Position numbers and translations under genes: made by a program. Below the pieces are notes generated by a model, which was not told where the DNA came from, made no database searches, and saw only the letters and a program-made list of their open reading frames with translations. A stretch of DNA of 64,000 bases from Citreicoccus inhibens (GTDB lineage: Bacteria; Myxococcota; Myxococcia; Myxococcales; Myxococcaceae), in the NCBI RefSeq assembly GCF_019039035.1, contig NZ_JAHNZT010000040.1, positions 1 through 64,000 on the forward strand, written 5' to 3'. Below are positions 52,064 through 60,423 of the stretch, one piece after another. The stretch's first letter is position 1; the number at the start of each line of letters is the position of its first letter.

Positions 52064-53339
52064 GGCCGGATCCCTCCCACGCCCCCCTCACGGGGTCGCC
52101 GTCCACGACGGGGGCGTACTGCGGCGCCCGGGCGCGCTCTCCTGCCAGGACGATTCGGTGAACGCTCGCGGCCAGCCCGAACAACACATACAGGTGCGCC
52201 GAGAGGATGTAGCCAGAGAACAGGTCACAGATGAGGTAGCCCGCCATGGACGACGACAGCGCCCGGGCAAGCCACCCCAACTCGACATCGCGCGAGGCCG
52301 CGAACGCGCCCCCCGTGGCGCCGCCCACGAACGTGAGGAAGAAGAGCAGCCCCACCCAACCCAGCTCGCCAATCACATCCAAGAAGATGTTGTGCGCCAC
52401 ATAGGCCCGGTGGGCCTCGGGGGGCGCGTAGAGCGGCCACGCGTAGCGGAACCCTCCCGCGCCCACGCCCAGCAGGGGCTGATCCAAGCTGATGCGGCTG
52501 GCCACCTGCCACGCGTAGACGCGGCCCATCGCGGAGGCGTCCTCGTGGAAGTCGGCCACCGTCTCGTTGCGATCCCAGAAGCTCTTGGGCGCGAACACCG
52601 CCAGGCCCGCGACGAAGAGCGAGCCCACCACGATGGCCTGCATGCGCCGCTTCTCGCGAATGGCCCACAGCGCCATCGCCACCGACAACCCGATGAAGCC
52701 ACCGCGCGAGTGGCTCAAGACAATCGCCACCACCGCCAGCACCGCCGCCGCGGCGCACGCCAGGCGGAAGAGCCACGGGCTGCCCTTGCGCGCGAGCATC
52801 GCCACCGCCAGCGGCACCACCACCACCATGTTCATGGCCATGTGGTTGGGATCCGCGTAGACGCCCACCCAGCGCGAGCGGAAGCCCTCCACCATGTTCT
52901 CGCCCACGATGTACCAGTTGATGACCCCGATGGACGTCACGATGGAGGCCAGCACCATCGCGATGCCCATGGCCATCAACCGGCGTCCGGTGGTGATGAC
53001 ATTGACGAGCGTCAGGTAGATGGCCGCGAGCTTGAGCAGCTCGATGCCCTGCGCGCGCGTCACCTCGGGATCCACCGACCAGGCCATGGACACGAAGGCC
53101 AGCGTCGCGAACGCCAGGAGCGCCCAGCCGCGCGCGCCGTCGAGGTAGAGCGGCTCGGCGCGTCCCAGCCGCCGCATCACCATCAGCCCCGCGGCCAGAC
53201 CGGATGTCACCAGCGCCAGCCGCAGCGGCTCCAACACGGGCAGCCATTCCCCCGGCACCGCGTACATGACCGCCGCGAACGACACCAGCATGCAGAACGC
53301 CATCACGTCACGGCGCTGCTCCTGCCCGCCCGGCCCCAT
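52053..53339 (-). CDS. O-antigen ligase/polymerase family (Wzy/WaaL-like)
   Basis: A 428-residue membrane protein with about eleven helices. The start at MGPGGQEQRRDVM follows GGGGAGG; the longer frame is unlikely. The periplasmic loop contains YVAHNIFLDVIGELGWVG, the HNxFL...E.G..G motif of the Wzy_C/O-antigen ligase family. Such proteins polymerise O-units or attach them to lipid A core; which one is not decidable. It is coupled to the GT4 gene. Confidence 0.88.
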   Translation of the reverse strand: MGPGGQEQRRDVMAFCMLVSFAAVMYAVPGEWLPVLEPLRLALVTSGLAAGLMVMRRLGRAEPLYLDGARGWALLAFATLAFVSMAWSVDPEVTRAQGIELLKLAAIYLTLVNVITTGRRLMAMGIAMVLASIVTSIGVINWYIVGENMVEGFRSRWVGVYADPNHMAMNMVVVVPLAVAMLARKGSPWLFRLACAAAAVLAVVAIVLSHSRGGFIGLSVAMALWAIREKRRMQAIVVGSLFVAGLAVFAPKSFWDRNETVADFHEDASAMGRVYAWQVASRISLDQPLLGVGAGGFRYAWPLYAPPEAHRAYVAHNIFLDVIGELGWVGLLFFLTFVGGATGGAFAASRDVELGWLARALSSSMAGYLICDLFSGYILSAHLYVLFGLAASVHRIVLAGERARAPQYAPVVDGDPVRGAWEGSGHAA

Positions 53340-53498
53340 GCCCTCGTCCTCCCCGCCTGTCGCCTGTCGAACTGCCCTGCACTGCGCGGTGGTTCGGAAA
53401 GCGAAGCGCGTGCCACGGCGAGGCGCCGCGCAAAGCCCTGTATCTCCAGGGCCTTGCACGGAAGTTCCGCGCCCATGCCGAGCGCGGGACTGAAAAAC

Positions 53499-55160
53499 CT
53501 ACGGAACCGCGCCGCCCTCCATGGGCAGGACCGCGGAGGCGATGGGGTCCAGCCGGCCCTCCAGAAGCCAGGCCGTGCCCAACTCGGACAGCAAACGCTC
53601 GAGCGCGAGGCCCACCATGCGCCGCAGCTCCTGCCGCGCCTCGGCGGGGACGGCCGGCTCCAGGCCCGCGATGGCGCGATCGGCCGCGCTCGGCCGCAAG
53701 CGCGGCGCGTCCGGAGTGCCCTCGAAGAGACGCTGCCCCAACTCCACCACGCGCCCTTGTGGCACGGGCCGCACGTGGACCCGCTCCTCCAACACGGCCA
53801 TGGCCACCGCGGCGGCCAGGAGCCGCTCGATGCCCAGGATGGGCAGCGGCACGCCGAAGCGAGCCACCACCTCGCGCGCCGAGCCCTCCGTGCCTCCCAG
53901 CAGCGCCGCGAACACCGCCACCTGCCCCTCCGCGCGGGTGAGGACCGCCTCGGACGAGGCCAGCTCACGCAGCGAGCGGAACGGCACCGGCTCCGCCCCA
54001 GCGACACGCAGCGCCCGGCGCGGTCGCTTGCGGCGCAGCGCCTCGAGCGCCGCGGTCTCCTCGGGCAGCAGCAGCGGCACGTCCTCCACGCGCGCGAGCG
54101 GCTGCTTGAAGAGCCGATCCGCCCGGAACTTGAGGTGGAGCGTCAGCGTGAAGCCCGTCTGGAAGACCCGCCGCATCGGCGTGTCGCGGAGCACGTCCCC
54201 CGCCCGCGCCGGATCCGAACCCGACAGTTGCTCCAACCCCAGGGACAACGAATCGCGCACCGTCTCGCTCACGCGGCGCACGGCCTCGAGGTCGCCCGGG
54301 TCCTCCAGCTCCGCCACGAGCACGGCGTTGGCCACTTCACGCAGCTCGTCCTCCGCGTTCATCCGCTCCACGTCGCTCAGCTCGCGGAACGCGGCCTCCA
54401 GGTAGTCAATGTGGCCGCCGGTGGCCACGAGCGCCGTGCCCGGTCCCCCTTGGGGACGCGGCCCCACCTCCACGCGGCTGAACAGCGACATGGCCTCCTC
54501 CAGCGAGGGGAAGCCCAGGTCCGACAGGCGCGCGCGACGGAACTGGAACGCGGCCTCCTCCATCTCCGAAGGCAGCTCCCAGCGCACGGCCTCCATCAGC
54601 CGCACGGACTCGAAGGGGTTCTCCGCGATGAGGTCATTGAGCAAGGCGCGCATGGCGGACATCTCCACGCCCTCCGCCTTGATTTCGACGAGGTAGCGCC
54701 CCTCGGGAGTCTCCAGCGTCATCCCCTCGGGGTTGACGTCGGGGTTCTCCTCCAGGTCGTGCACCACGCTGAACTCCTTCAGCAGGTACTCGAGCACCTC
54801 CAGGTCCAAGGCGTGGACCTTGCGCAGGAAGTCCTCCAGCTCATCTCCCCGCGCGGCGCGCAGCCACGTGAGGATGTCGTGGGGCGCGAGCGCGTCCTTC
54901 TTCCAGCCCCCCAGGTCCACGAAGGTGCGGAACTGCGCGGGCGAGGCCCACTGCACCAGCTCCGTGGAGTCCGCGAGCCCGACCTCCTGGATGGTGACGT
55001 AGAGGTCCTCCGCCGGCAGCGAGCGCACGAGCGCGCGCGTATCCGGGGAGTCGAGAATCGCGTCCATGCGCTGCCGCGGCGCGAGCTGCATCAACCGCTG
55101 GCGCAACTCACGCGGAGCGAGGGGCGAGGAAGCACCGTTCGTCTTGCCGTTCTGGGACAC
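53499..55160 (-). CDS. DUF6178-family protein
   Basis: A 553-residue soluble protein. Helical phrases LMQLAPRQRMDAILDSPDTR, VQWASPAQFRTFVDLGGW and SGDPARAGDVLRDTP match DUF6178, a family of unknown role in Myxococcota and other Deltaproteobacteria-derived lineages. No enzyme motif is seen. It follows engB on the same strand, 45 bp later, after a small hairpin. Confidence 0.78.
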   Translation of the reverse strand: MSQNGKTNGASSPLAPRELRQRLMQLAPRQRMDAILDSPDTRALVRSLPAEDLYVTIQEVGLADSTELVQWASPAQFRTFVDLGGWKKDALAPHDILTWLRAARGDELEDFLRKVHALDLEVLEYLLKEFSVVHDLEENPDVNPEGMTLETPEGRYLVEIKAEGVEMSAMRALLNDLIAENPFESVRLMEAVRWELPSEMEEAAFQFRRARLSDLGFPSLEEAMSLFSRVEVGPRPQGGPGTALVATGGHIDYLEAAFRELSDVERMNAEDELREVANAVLVAELEDPGDLEAVRRVSETVRDSLSLGLEQLSGSDPARAGDVLRDTPMRRVFQTGFTLTLHLKFRADRLFKQPLARVEDVPLLLPEETAALEALRRKRPRRALRVAGAEPVPFRSLRELASSEAVLTRAEGQVAVFAALLGGTEGSAREVVARFGVPLPILGIERLLAAAVAMAVLEERVHVRPVPQGRVVELGQRLFEGTPDAPRLRPSAADRAIAGLEPAVPAEARQELRRMVGLALERLLSELGTAWLLEGRLDPIASAVLPMEGGAVP

Positions 55161-55179
55161 GGCGCGGTCCCTACCACAG

Positions 55180-55200
55180 CCCCTCCTCGCCCGGGAGGGG
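55180..55200 (-). terminator. Hairpin between engB and the DUF6178 gene
   Basis: CCCCTCC (55180-55186) and GGAGGGG (55194-55200) form a 7-bp stem in the 45-bp gap between engB and the DUF6178 gene. It lacks a T-run and may only modulate readthrough. Confidence 0.35.
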
Positions 55201-55205
55201 AACGC

Positions 55206-55826
55206 TCAACGGCGCGTTGCCTTGCCAAACGTATCCAGCAGCGTGCCCCACACCTCGTCCACCCCCAGCCGCTCGGTGGAGGAGAACGGCATCACCGCCT
55301 CGCGAGGCAGCGCGAGCTGCTCCGCCAGCGCGTGCAGCCGAGGCTTGCGCTGCGCCTTGGTGAGCCGGTCCACCTTGGTGGCCACCACGAGGATGCGCCG
55401 GCTGTGCGCCTGGAGGTAGTCCAGGGTGAGGAGATCATCCGCGGTGGGGCCCACCTCCGCGTCGATGATGCTCACCACCACCTCCAGCCGGTGCCGGTTC
55501 TGGAGGTACGAGGTGATCATCTCCTGCCACTGCGACTTGTCCGTCTTGCTCGCCTTGGCGAAGCCATAGCCGGGCAGGTCCGCCAGCCGCACCGTGTGCC
55601 GGACGCCGTCGCGCTCCAGGTCCACGTCAAAGAAGTTCAGGGTGCGCGTGCGCCCCGGGGTGTTCGACACGCGCACCAGCTTCTTGCGCTGGGTGAGCGT
55701 GTTGATCATCGAGGACTTGCCCACGTTGGAGCGGCCCACGAAGGCCACTTCCGCGGCGTGGTCCGTGGGCAGGCCCTTCAGCTCCACGGCGGTGGTGACG
55801 AAGCGGGCGTCGAGAATCTTGATCAA
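55206..55826 (-). CDS. engB: Ribosome-biogenesis GTPase EngB (YihA/YsxC)
   Basis: A 206-residue GTPase needed for assembly of the large ribosomal subunit. Motifs are G1 GRSNVGKSSMINTL, G3 DLPGYGFAKAS, G4 ATKVDRL and G5 FSSTERLG; length fits the family. Its ATG lies six bases after the stop of the cytochrome gene, so both are cotranscribed. Confidence 0.95.
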   Translation of the reverse strand: MIKILDARFVTTAVELKGLPTDHAAEVAFVGRSNVGKSSMINTLTQRKKLVRVSNTPGRTRTLNFFDVDLERDGVRHTVRLADLPGYGFAKASKTDKSQWQEMITSYLQNRHRLEVVVSIIDAEVGPTADDLLTLDYLQAHSRRILVVATKVDRLTKAQRKPRLHALAEQLALPREAVMPFSSTERLGVDEVWGTLLDTFGKATRR

Positions 55827-55832
55827 GCGGGG

Positions 55833-56339
55833 CTACTTCCTGGCGCTCGCGGGGGGCGGCGTGGAGGGGGGCGCCTCGGCCCGGGCGGCCTTGCGGGTGC
55901 GCTCGGCGGACCAATGGTCGATGGCCTTGAGCGCGTCCTTGAAGTCGAACGGCCGGAGGGAGGGCGAGGAGGCGTCGTGGCACGTCCGGCACATCTTCTC
56001 GGACGGGTCCACCAGCCCCACCAGCCGCGCCAGCTCCGCGTCCTTCATCACGTACGAGGGCGAGTAGTACTGCCCGCCGCCATGGCACGTCTCGCAGGTG
56101 ACGGCCGCGGTGCCCTGCTCGGCCTGGTCCGGGGCGTGGCAGGACAGGCAGCGCGCATCCTTCTTCTGCTGCTCGCCCAGCGAGTCCGTGGCCCGCGCAT
56201 GCTTGGACTGCATCCAGGCGTCATAGGCCTCGGGGTGGCAGCCCTTGCAGCTGTCGGGACCCACGAAGTCGGCGGCCCCGGCCGCGCCGCAGACGGCCAG
56301 CAGGAGGACGGGGAGGACCTGGAGGGTACGCACGCGCAT
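55833..56339 (-). CDS. Exported tetrahaem cytochrome c
   Basis: A 168-residue protein. The start at MRVRTLQVLPVLLLAVCGA gives a signal peptide ending GAAGA-ADF. Four CXXCH haem sites occur: CKGCH, CLSCH, CETCH and CRTCH. Spacing resembles the NapC/cytochrome c554-type multihaem group. It would carry electrons in the periplasm; the partner reductase or oxidase is not nearby. It forms an operon with engB. The 131-bp gap to the divergent BamE-like gene holds both promoters. Confidence 0.9.
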   Translation of the reverse strand: MRVRTLQVLPVLLLAVCGAAGAADFVGPDSCKGCHPEAYDAWMQSKHARATDSLGEQQKKDARCLSCHAPDQAEQGTAAVTCETCHGGGQYYSPSYVMKDAELARLVGLVDPSEKMCRTCHDASSPSLRPFDFKDALKAIDHWSAERTRKAARAEAPPSTPPPASARK

Positions 56340-56469
56340 GGCCGTCGGACGTAGCAGAGGGCTCCGGATGGGGCAAGGCGTCTCGTTCATGATTGAATGT
56401 CCGATGCCCATGCACGTTTACAGGGAAGGGCCTTGAGTCGTGCCGGTCCGATCCGTTAGGGGAGCCGTG

Positions 56470-56937
56470 ATGCGTACCTTCGCCCTCGTCGCCATCCTCT
56501 TCGCCGCCGTGCCCGCCGCCGCCAAGCCCTGGCAAGGCATCGAGCCGGGCGTCTCCAAGCGCGAGGAAGTCCTCAAGAAGTTTGGTGAGCCCTCGCGCAC
56601 CGTCACCCAGGACGGCAAGGAGGTCATCGCCTACTTCTCGAAGGAAGCCATCAAGGGCACCACCCAGACCCAGTTCAAGGTGGATCCCGCCACGCAGCTC
56701 GTCGAGCGCATCGATGTGTTCCCCGGTCCCGTCATCGACAAGGAGACCATCGAGAACAGCTACGGCCCGGCCTGCCCCGCGGGCCCCGCGCCGGCCACGC
56801 CCTGCTACCTGCGCAAGCTGACGGACGACTTCCGCACCTACTTCCTCTACCCCAAGCTGGGGCTGGCCATCTTCTTCAACGAGGATGGCAAGACGGTGCA
56901 CTCGTTCATCTTCACCACGCAGAAGGCCGCCAAGTAG
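56470..56937 (+). CDS. Exported protein with BamE/SmpA-like fold
   Basis: A 155-residue protein with signal peptide (FALVAILFAAVPAAA-KPW). GGGGAG precedes the chosen ATG. The mature part begins WQGIEPGVSKREEVLKKFGEP, the pattern of the BamE/SmpA and related outer-membrane lipoprotein fold (G-x-s-k-e-e-V-x-x-x-x-G-x-P). No lipobox Cys is at the cleavage site, so it is probably soluble periplasmic. Two cysteines (CPAGPAPATPC) follow later. Role unknown. It ends 2 bp before coaE. Confidence 0.72.
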   Translation: MRTFALVAILFAAVPAAAKPWQGIEPGVSKREEVLKKFGEPSRTVTQDGKEVIAYFSKEAIKGTTQTQFKVDPATQLVERIDVFPGPVIDKETIENSYGPACPAGPAPATPCYLRKLTDDFRTYFLYPKLGLAIFFNEDGKTVHSFIFTTQKAAK

Positions 56938-56939
56938 CC

Positions 56940-57536
56940 GTGCATGTCTTTGGGCTGACGGGCGGCATCGCGTCCGGCAAGAGCACCGTCACGCGGATGC
57001 TCCGCGAGTTGGGCGCGCAGGTGCTGGACGCGGACGTGCTGGCCCGCGAGGTCGTCGAGCCAGGCACTCCGGGCCTCGCCGCGGTCGCCGCGAGATTCCC
57101 GGGTGTGGTCGGCCCCGATGGGCGGTTGGATCGCGCGAAGCTGGGCGCGCACATCTTCGCCACGCCGACCGAGCGCGCCGCCCTCAACGCCATCACCCAC
57201 CCGCTCGTACGCGAGGCGTTCATCCGCCGCGTGCAGGCCCTGGAGGCGCAGGGCGTGGAGCGCGTCATCTACGACGTGCCGCTCCTCATCGAAAGCGGGA
57301 TGCACGCGTGGATGGCGGGCGTGGCGCTCGTCTGGGTGCCTCGGGACGTGCAGAAGGCACGGCTGATGTCGCGCGATGGACTGGACTCGAGCGCGGCGGA
57401 GGCTCGGCTGGCCGCTCAGCTCCCGCTGGATGACAAGCGCGCGCATGCGACGTGGGTCATCGACAACAGCGCGGGCCTGGATGCCACCCGGGCACAGGTG
57501 GAAGCGATGTGGCGCGCCATGCTCGCGCACGGCTGA
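56940..57536 (+). CDS. coaE: Dephospho-CoA kinase
   Basis: A 198-residue kinase that phosphorylates dephospho-CoA, the last step of coenzyme A synthesis. It starts at GTG, giving VFGLTGGIASGKSTVTRML with the P-loop GGIASGKS. The substrate segment DADVLAREVVEPG and the LID phrase LMSRDGLDSSAAEAR are typical. It follows the BamE-like gene by 2 bp. Confidence 0.96.
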   Translation: MHVFGLTGGIASGKSTVTRMLRELGAQVLDADVLAREVVEPGTPGLAAVAARFPGVVGPDGRLDRAKLGAHIFATPTERAALNAITHPLVREAFIRRVQALEAQGVERVIYDVPLLIESGMHAWMAGVALVWVPRDVQKARLMSRDGLDSSAAEARLAAQLPLDDKRAHATWVIDNSAGLDATRAQVEAMWRAMLAHG

Positions 57537-57559
57537 CGGGCGGGTATGCTGCGCGCCGA

Positions 57560-58723
57560 ATGAGCGAGACGCGGAAGAAGGGCTCGGCGACGTACTTCAT
57601 CACGGGCTACCCGGGGTTCATCGGCAAGCGGCTGGTGGAGCACATCGCGAGGGAGGACCCCAAGGCGCACATCTACGCGCTGGTCCAACCCAAGGTGCTC
57701 AAGGAGGCGCAGAAGCACGCGGCGCACATCCAGGGTGCGCGGGTGGAGCTGCTCACGGGCGACGTGGTGGACATGCACCTGGGCCTGTCCGGCGAGGAGT
57801 ACCAGCACCTGTGCGAGCGGGTGACGGACGTCTTCCATCTCGCTGCGGTGTCACAGCTGGGCGTGGCCAAGGAGACGGCGTGGCGCGTGAACGTGGACGG
57901 CACGCGCAACATGCTGGAGCTGGCGCGCGACTGCGAGCACCTCGCGCGCTTCAATGACTTCTCCACCTGCTACGTGTCCGGAGACCGGGTCGGCGTCATC
58001 GCCGAGGATGAGTTGGACCGCGCCCAGGGCTTCCGCAACGCCTACGAGGAGTCGAAGTTCCAGGCGGAGCGGCTGGTGCAGCGCGCGGCGGCCACTCTGC
58101 CCGTGACGGTGTACCGGCCATCCAGCGTGGTGGGCGACTCGCGCACGGGAGAGATTGATCGGTTCGAGGGGCCTTACTACCTGGGCATCCTCCTGGTCAC
58201 CTCGCCGCTGGTGGTGCCGCTGCCCTTGCCGGGCAACGGCGTGGCGCCGCTCAACGTGGTGCCGGTGGACTTCGTCGTCGAGGCGGTCTGGCGGCTGTCC
58301 AAGGACCCGCGCGCGGCGGGCCGCACCTTCCATCTGGTGGACCCCAATCCCATGAGCGCGCGGCGCGTGTACGAACTCATCGCGGAGAAGGCCAACAAGC
58401 GGCTGCCTCGCTTCAACCTGTCAGCGCGCGCGGCGGACGTCATGCTGCGTCTGCCCTTGTTGGAGAAGCTGGCCCGGCCGCAGCGCGCGGCCATCAGCTA
58501 TGTGAATCATCTGGCCATCTACAATTGCCACAACACGCTGGAGCTGCTCGACGGCACGGGCGTGCGATGCCCCCCGTTGTCTTCCTATCTGGAGCAGCTC
58601 GTGGCCTACGTGCGCGAACAATACAAGCAGCGGCGTGAGGGCGCGGAGGTGGAGGATCCTCTGGACCACGGACCGTTCGCGGCGGTTGAAGAAACCGGGC
58701 CCACTCCCCGTCCCGGGCGCTGA
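57560..58723 (+). CDS. Extended short-chain dehydrogenase (thioester-reductase-like)
   Basis: A 387-residue protein with NAD(P) loop GYPGFIGKRL (about 16-25) and HLAAVSQLGVA. The catalytic Y-x3-K is NAYEESKFQAE, and STCYVSGD supplies the Ser/Thr. The pattern is that of extended SDRs related to Male-sterility/thioester-reductase domains (NAD_binding_4) that reduce fatty acyl groups or modify nucleotide sugars. No acyl-carrier or sugar-nucleotide genes adjoin. The stop is one base before the next start. Confidence 0.87.
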   Translation: MSETRKKGSATYFITGYPGFIGKRLVEHIAREDPKAHIYALVQPKVLKEAQKHAAHIQGARVELLTGDVVDMHLGLSGEEYQHLCERVTDVFHLAAVSQLGVAKETAWRVNVDGTRNMLELARDCEHLARFNDFSTCYVSGDRVGVIAEDELDRAQGFRNAYEESKFQAERLVQRAAATLPVTVYRPSSVVGDSRTGEIDRFEGPYYLGILLVTSPLVVPLPLPGNGVAPLNVVPVDFVVEAVWRLSKDPRAAGRTFHLVDPNPMSARRVYELIAEKANKRLPRFNLSARAADVMLRLPLLEKLARPQRAAISYVNHLAIYNCHNTLELLDGTGVRCPPLSSYLEQLVAYVREQYKQRREGAEVEDPLDHGPFAAVEETGPTPRPGR

Positions 58724-58724
58724 T

Positions 58725-59654
58725 ATGAACTTGCGCTCCCCTGCCCTGCTCTCCGCCGCGCTCCTGTGCGGCACCGGCTGTGTCGTGAAGGATTCCTCGT
58801 CGGATCCGTGCAGCCCCAATCCCTGTCGGGATGCCAACCGGGGCCAATGCGTGGTCGAGTCGAACGAGGCCCGCTGCCTGTGTGACACGGGCTTCGTGGC
58901 ACGACCGAACGGGAACTGCGAGCCCGTGAGCGCGGCCAACTGCGCCGAGCACGGAGGGGATGCCGCGGAGCCAGATGACTGTCAGGCCCGAGCCCGCCCC
59001 CTGGCGGCGGGCAGTGGCGTGCATCAACAGACCATCGACCCCATTGGGGACTTCGACTTCTTCCGGGTGGATGGCCAGCTGGGCCATATCTACAGCGTGA
59101 CCGTGAAGCCCTCGGGCAGCCTGATGCCGCGCGTGGATGCGTTTGATCAGGGAGGCAAGTATCTCGGGACGCATGAGAGCACGGTGCAGGCGGTGCTTGG
59201 GTTCAAGGCCCGGAGCGCCGCGCCGTACTTCCTGCGTGTCAGTCATTCGCCCGTGGACATCTCGGCCGCGGTCGGCGCGTATGCGTTGACGCTGACCGAC
59301 CTGGGAATGGATGACCACGGAGACACCCCGGCGGAGGCCACGTCGCTGACGCCAGACAGCTTCGGCACGACGAGCCCCCAGGACCACTTCGGCCGCTTCG
59401 AATACCAGTACGACGACGACTGGTTCCGCTTCAGCGCGAGCAGCACGCGCAACTACCGCATCACCTTCCAGGGACCGAACGATCGCGTCCTGCCCGTGGT
59501 CGCCGTGTTTGGGAATGGCGACACCCAGAATCCGATCTTCACGGAGCAGAACCCGACGATCGACTTCACCGTGCCCTCGGGAGGCACCGTGTACCTGCGC
59601 ATGTTCCTGCCCAGCGGCCAGGGCAGCTACGCGTTCCACCTCTACGAGGGCTGA
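58725..59654 (+). CDS. EGF-like domain lipoprotein
   Basis: A 309-residue lipoprotein with lipobox LLCGTGC at the signal end. An EGF-like motif follows (CSPNPCRDANRGQC, CLCDTGF), then two repeated beta domains of about 100 residues each (DFFRVDGQLGHIYSV and DDWFRFSASSTRNYRI), of the pre-peptidase C-terminal type. Surface-exposed adhesin or enzyme-associated roles are usual. The start lies one base after the SDR stop, so it is translationally coupled to it. Confidence 0.8.
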   Translation: MNLRSPALLSAALLCGTGCVVKDSSSDPCSPNPCRDANRGQCVVESNEARCLCDTGFVARPNGNCEPVSAANCAEHGGDAAEPDDCQARARPLAAGSGVHQQTIDPIGDFDFFRVDGQLGHIYSVTVKPSGSLMPRVDAFDQGGKYLGTHESTVQAVLGFKARSAAPYFLRVSHSPVDISAAVGAYALTLTDLGMDDHGDTPAEATSLTPDSFGTTSPQDHFGRFEYQYDDDWFRFSASSTRNYRITFQGPNDRVLPVVAVFGNGDTQNPIFTEQNPTIDFTVPSGGTVYLRMFLPSGQGSYAFHLYEG

Positions 59655-60020
59655 CCTCCGCCCTCACCCGAAGCATCCCCTCCCAGCCCAGGCGTGAGGC
59701 CAGGAGCCGCGGCACCGCCCGGCTTCCGCCAGGGCACCCGTCCCCCCCTCTCCCGACCAGGACCGCATCCGCGCGGCCCGAGGGCGTGGAGAGGCCCGGG
59801 CCAGAGAACGTGTCGCGTCGGAGCGCGGGCGTCGTTGACCGCCCCAGCAAATCCAAACATCCCGCGCGCGGCTCCGAGACATCCCCACAAACAAGACGCC
59901 CGGCCCTGCCCTTCGCGAGTTTCGAGGGGACCGACCGCGGTTACAGCGAAACCAGAACTCCCCCCGTTACAACGACACCGAAAACAAAACCCGCATCGTC
60001 GCGATTCTCTGATTACACAG

Positions 60021-60057
60021 ACGGAATGTTGCGGCCCCCCTCTTCTCAACGTTCCGT
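60021..60057. repeat. Inverted repeat in the M36 upstream region
   Basis: ACGGAATGTTG (60021-60031) and CAACGTTCCGT (60047-60057) are 11-bp arms with one G-T mismatch and a 15-nt loop. It is not followed by a T-run, so it may be an operator or structured 5' RNA. Confidence 0.4.
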
Positions 60058-60267
60058 CGTCCTGGTTAGCATGCGACTTCACTAGAACGAATTGCCGTGA
60101 ACAGCGTGGCTGAAGGCTCGGCCGTGGAGCTCAGTCGATTGGCGGACCGCCGTCACAGACCGTCCCAAGTGGTACTCCGACCGTCAGAGGCCGCACGGAC
60201 TCGTGCGAGCACCCTGGGCCGCCCGCAGCACCTCCAATGTTTCACGCCGCCCCCCGCCCGTCGCATG

Positions 60268-60285
60268 TGTCGCAACACTGCGACA
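60268..60285. repeat. Short hairpin upstream of the M36 protease
   Basis: TGTCGCA and TGCGACA are perfect 7-bp complements around the tetraloop ACAC. It is about 140 bases before the start codon. Confidence 0.4.
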
Positions 60286-60312
60286 AGACAGGGCCGGGGG
60301 CGTTCTCATTCC

Positions 60313-60330
60313 GGCTGAGTTTTTTCAGCC
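60313..60330. repeat. T-loop hairpin upstream of the M36 protease
   Basis: GGCTGA and TCAGCC pair around GTTTTT. Its nearness to the start codon (about 95 bases) suggests 5' leader structure rather than a terminator, since the T-run is in the loop. Confidence 0.35.
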
Positions 60331-60423
60331 CGGACCTGTAGGCGCCCCCTCGCCACCCTCGGCCGGGGTGCGCCTGCCGTTGTGCAGTCCCGCAGTGGTT
60401 CTCACCCCCCAGAAGGAAAGCGC

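Larger units (their letters stand above)
59655..60423. other. Long non-coding region upstream of the M36 protease
   Basis: No credible gene was found in this 769-bp stretch. GC content falls around 59930-60110. Three inverted repeats lie in it (60021-60057, 60268-60285, 60313-60330), all before the protease start; they are listed separately. Confidence 0.6.

Noticed and set aside
51981-56354. Plus-strand open frame of over 1400 codons
   Set aside because: It lies opposite five minus-strand genes with recognisable families (GT4, O-antigen ligase, DUF6178, EngB, cytochrome c). Its composition is typical of antisense GC-rich frames.
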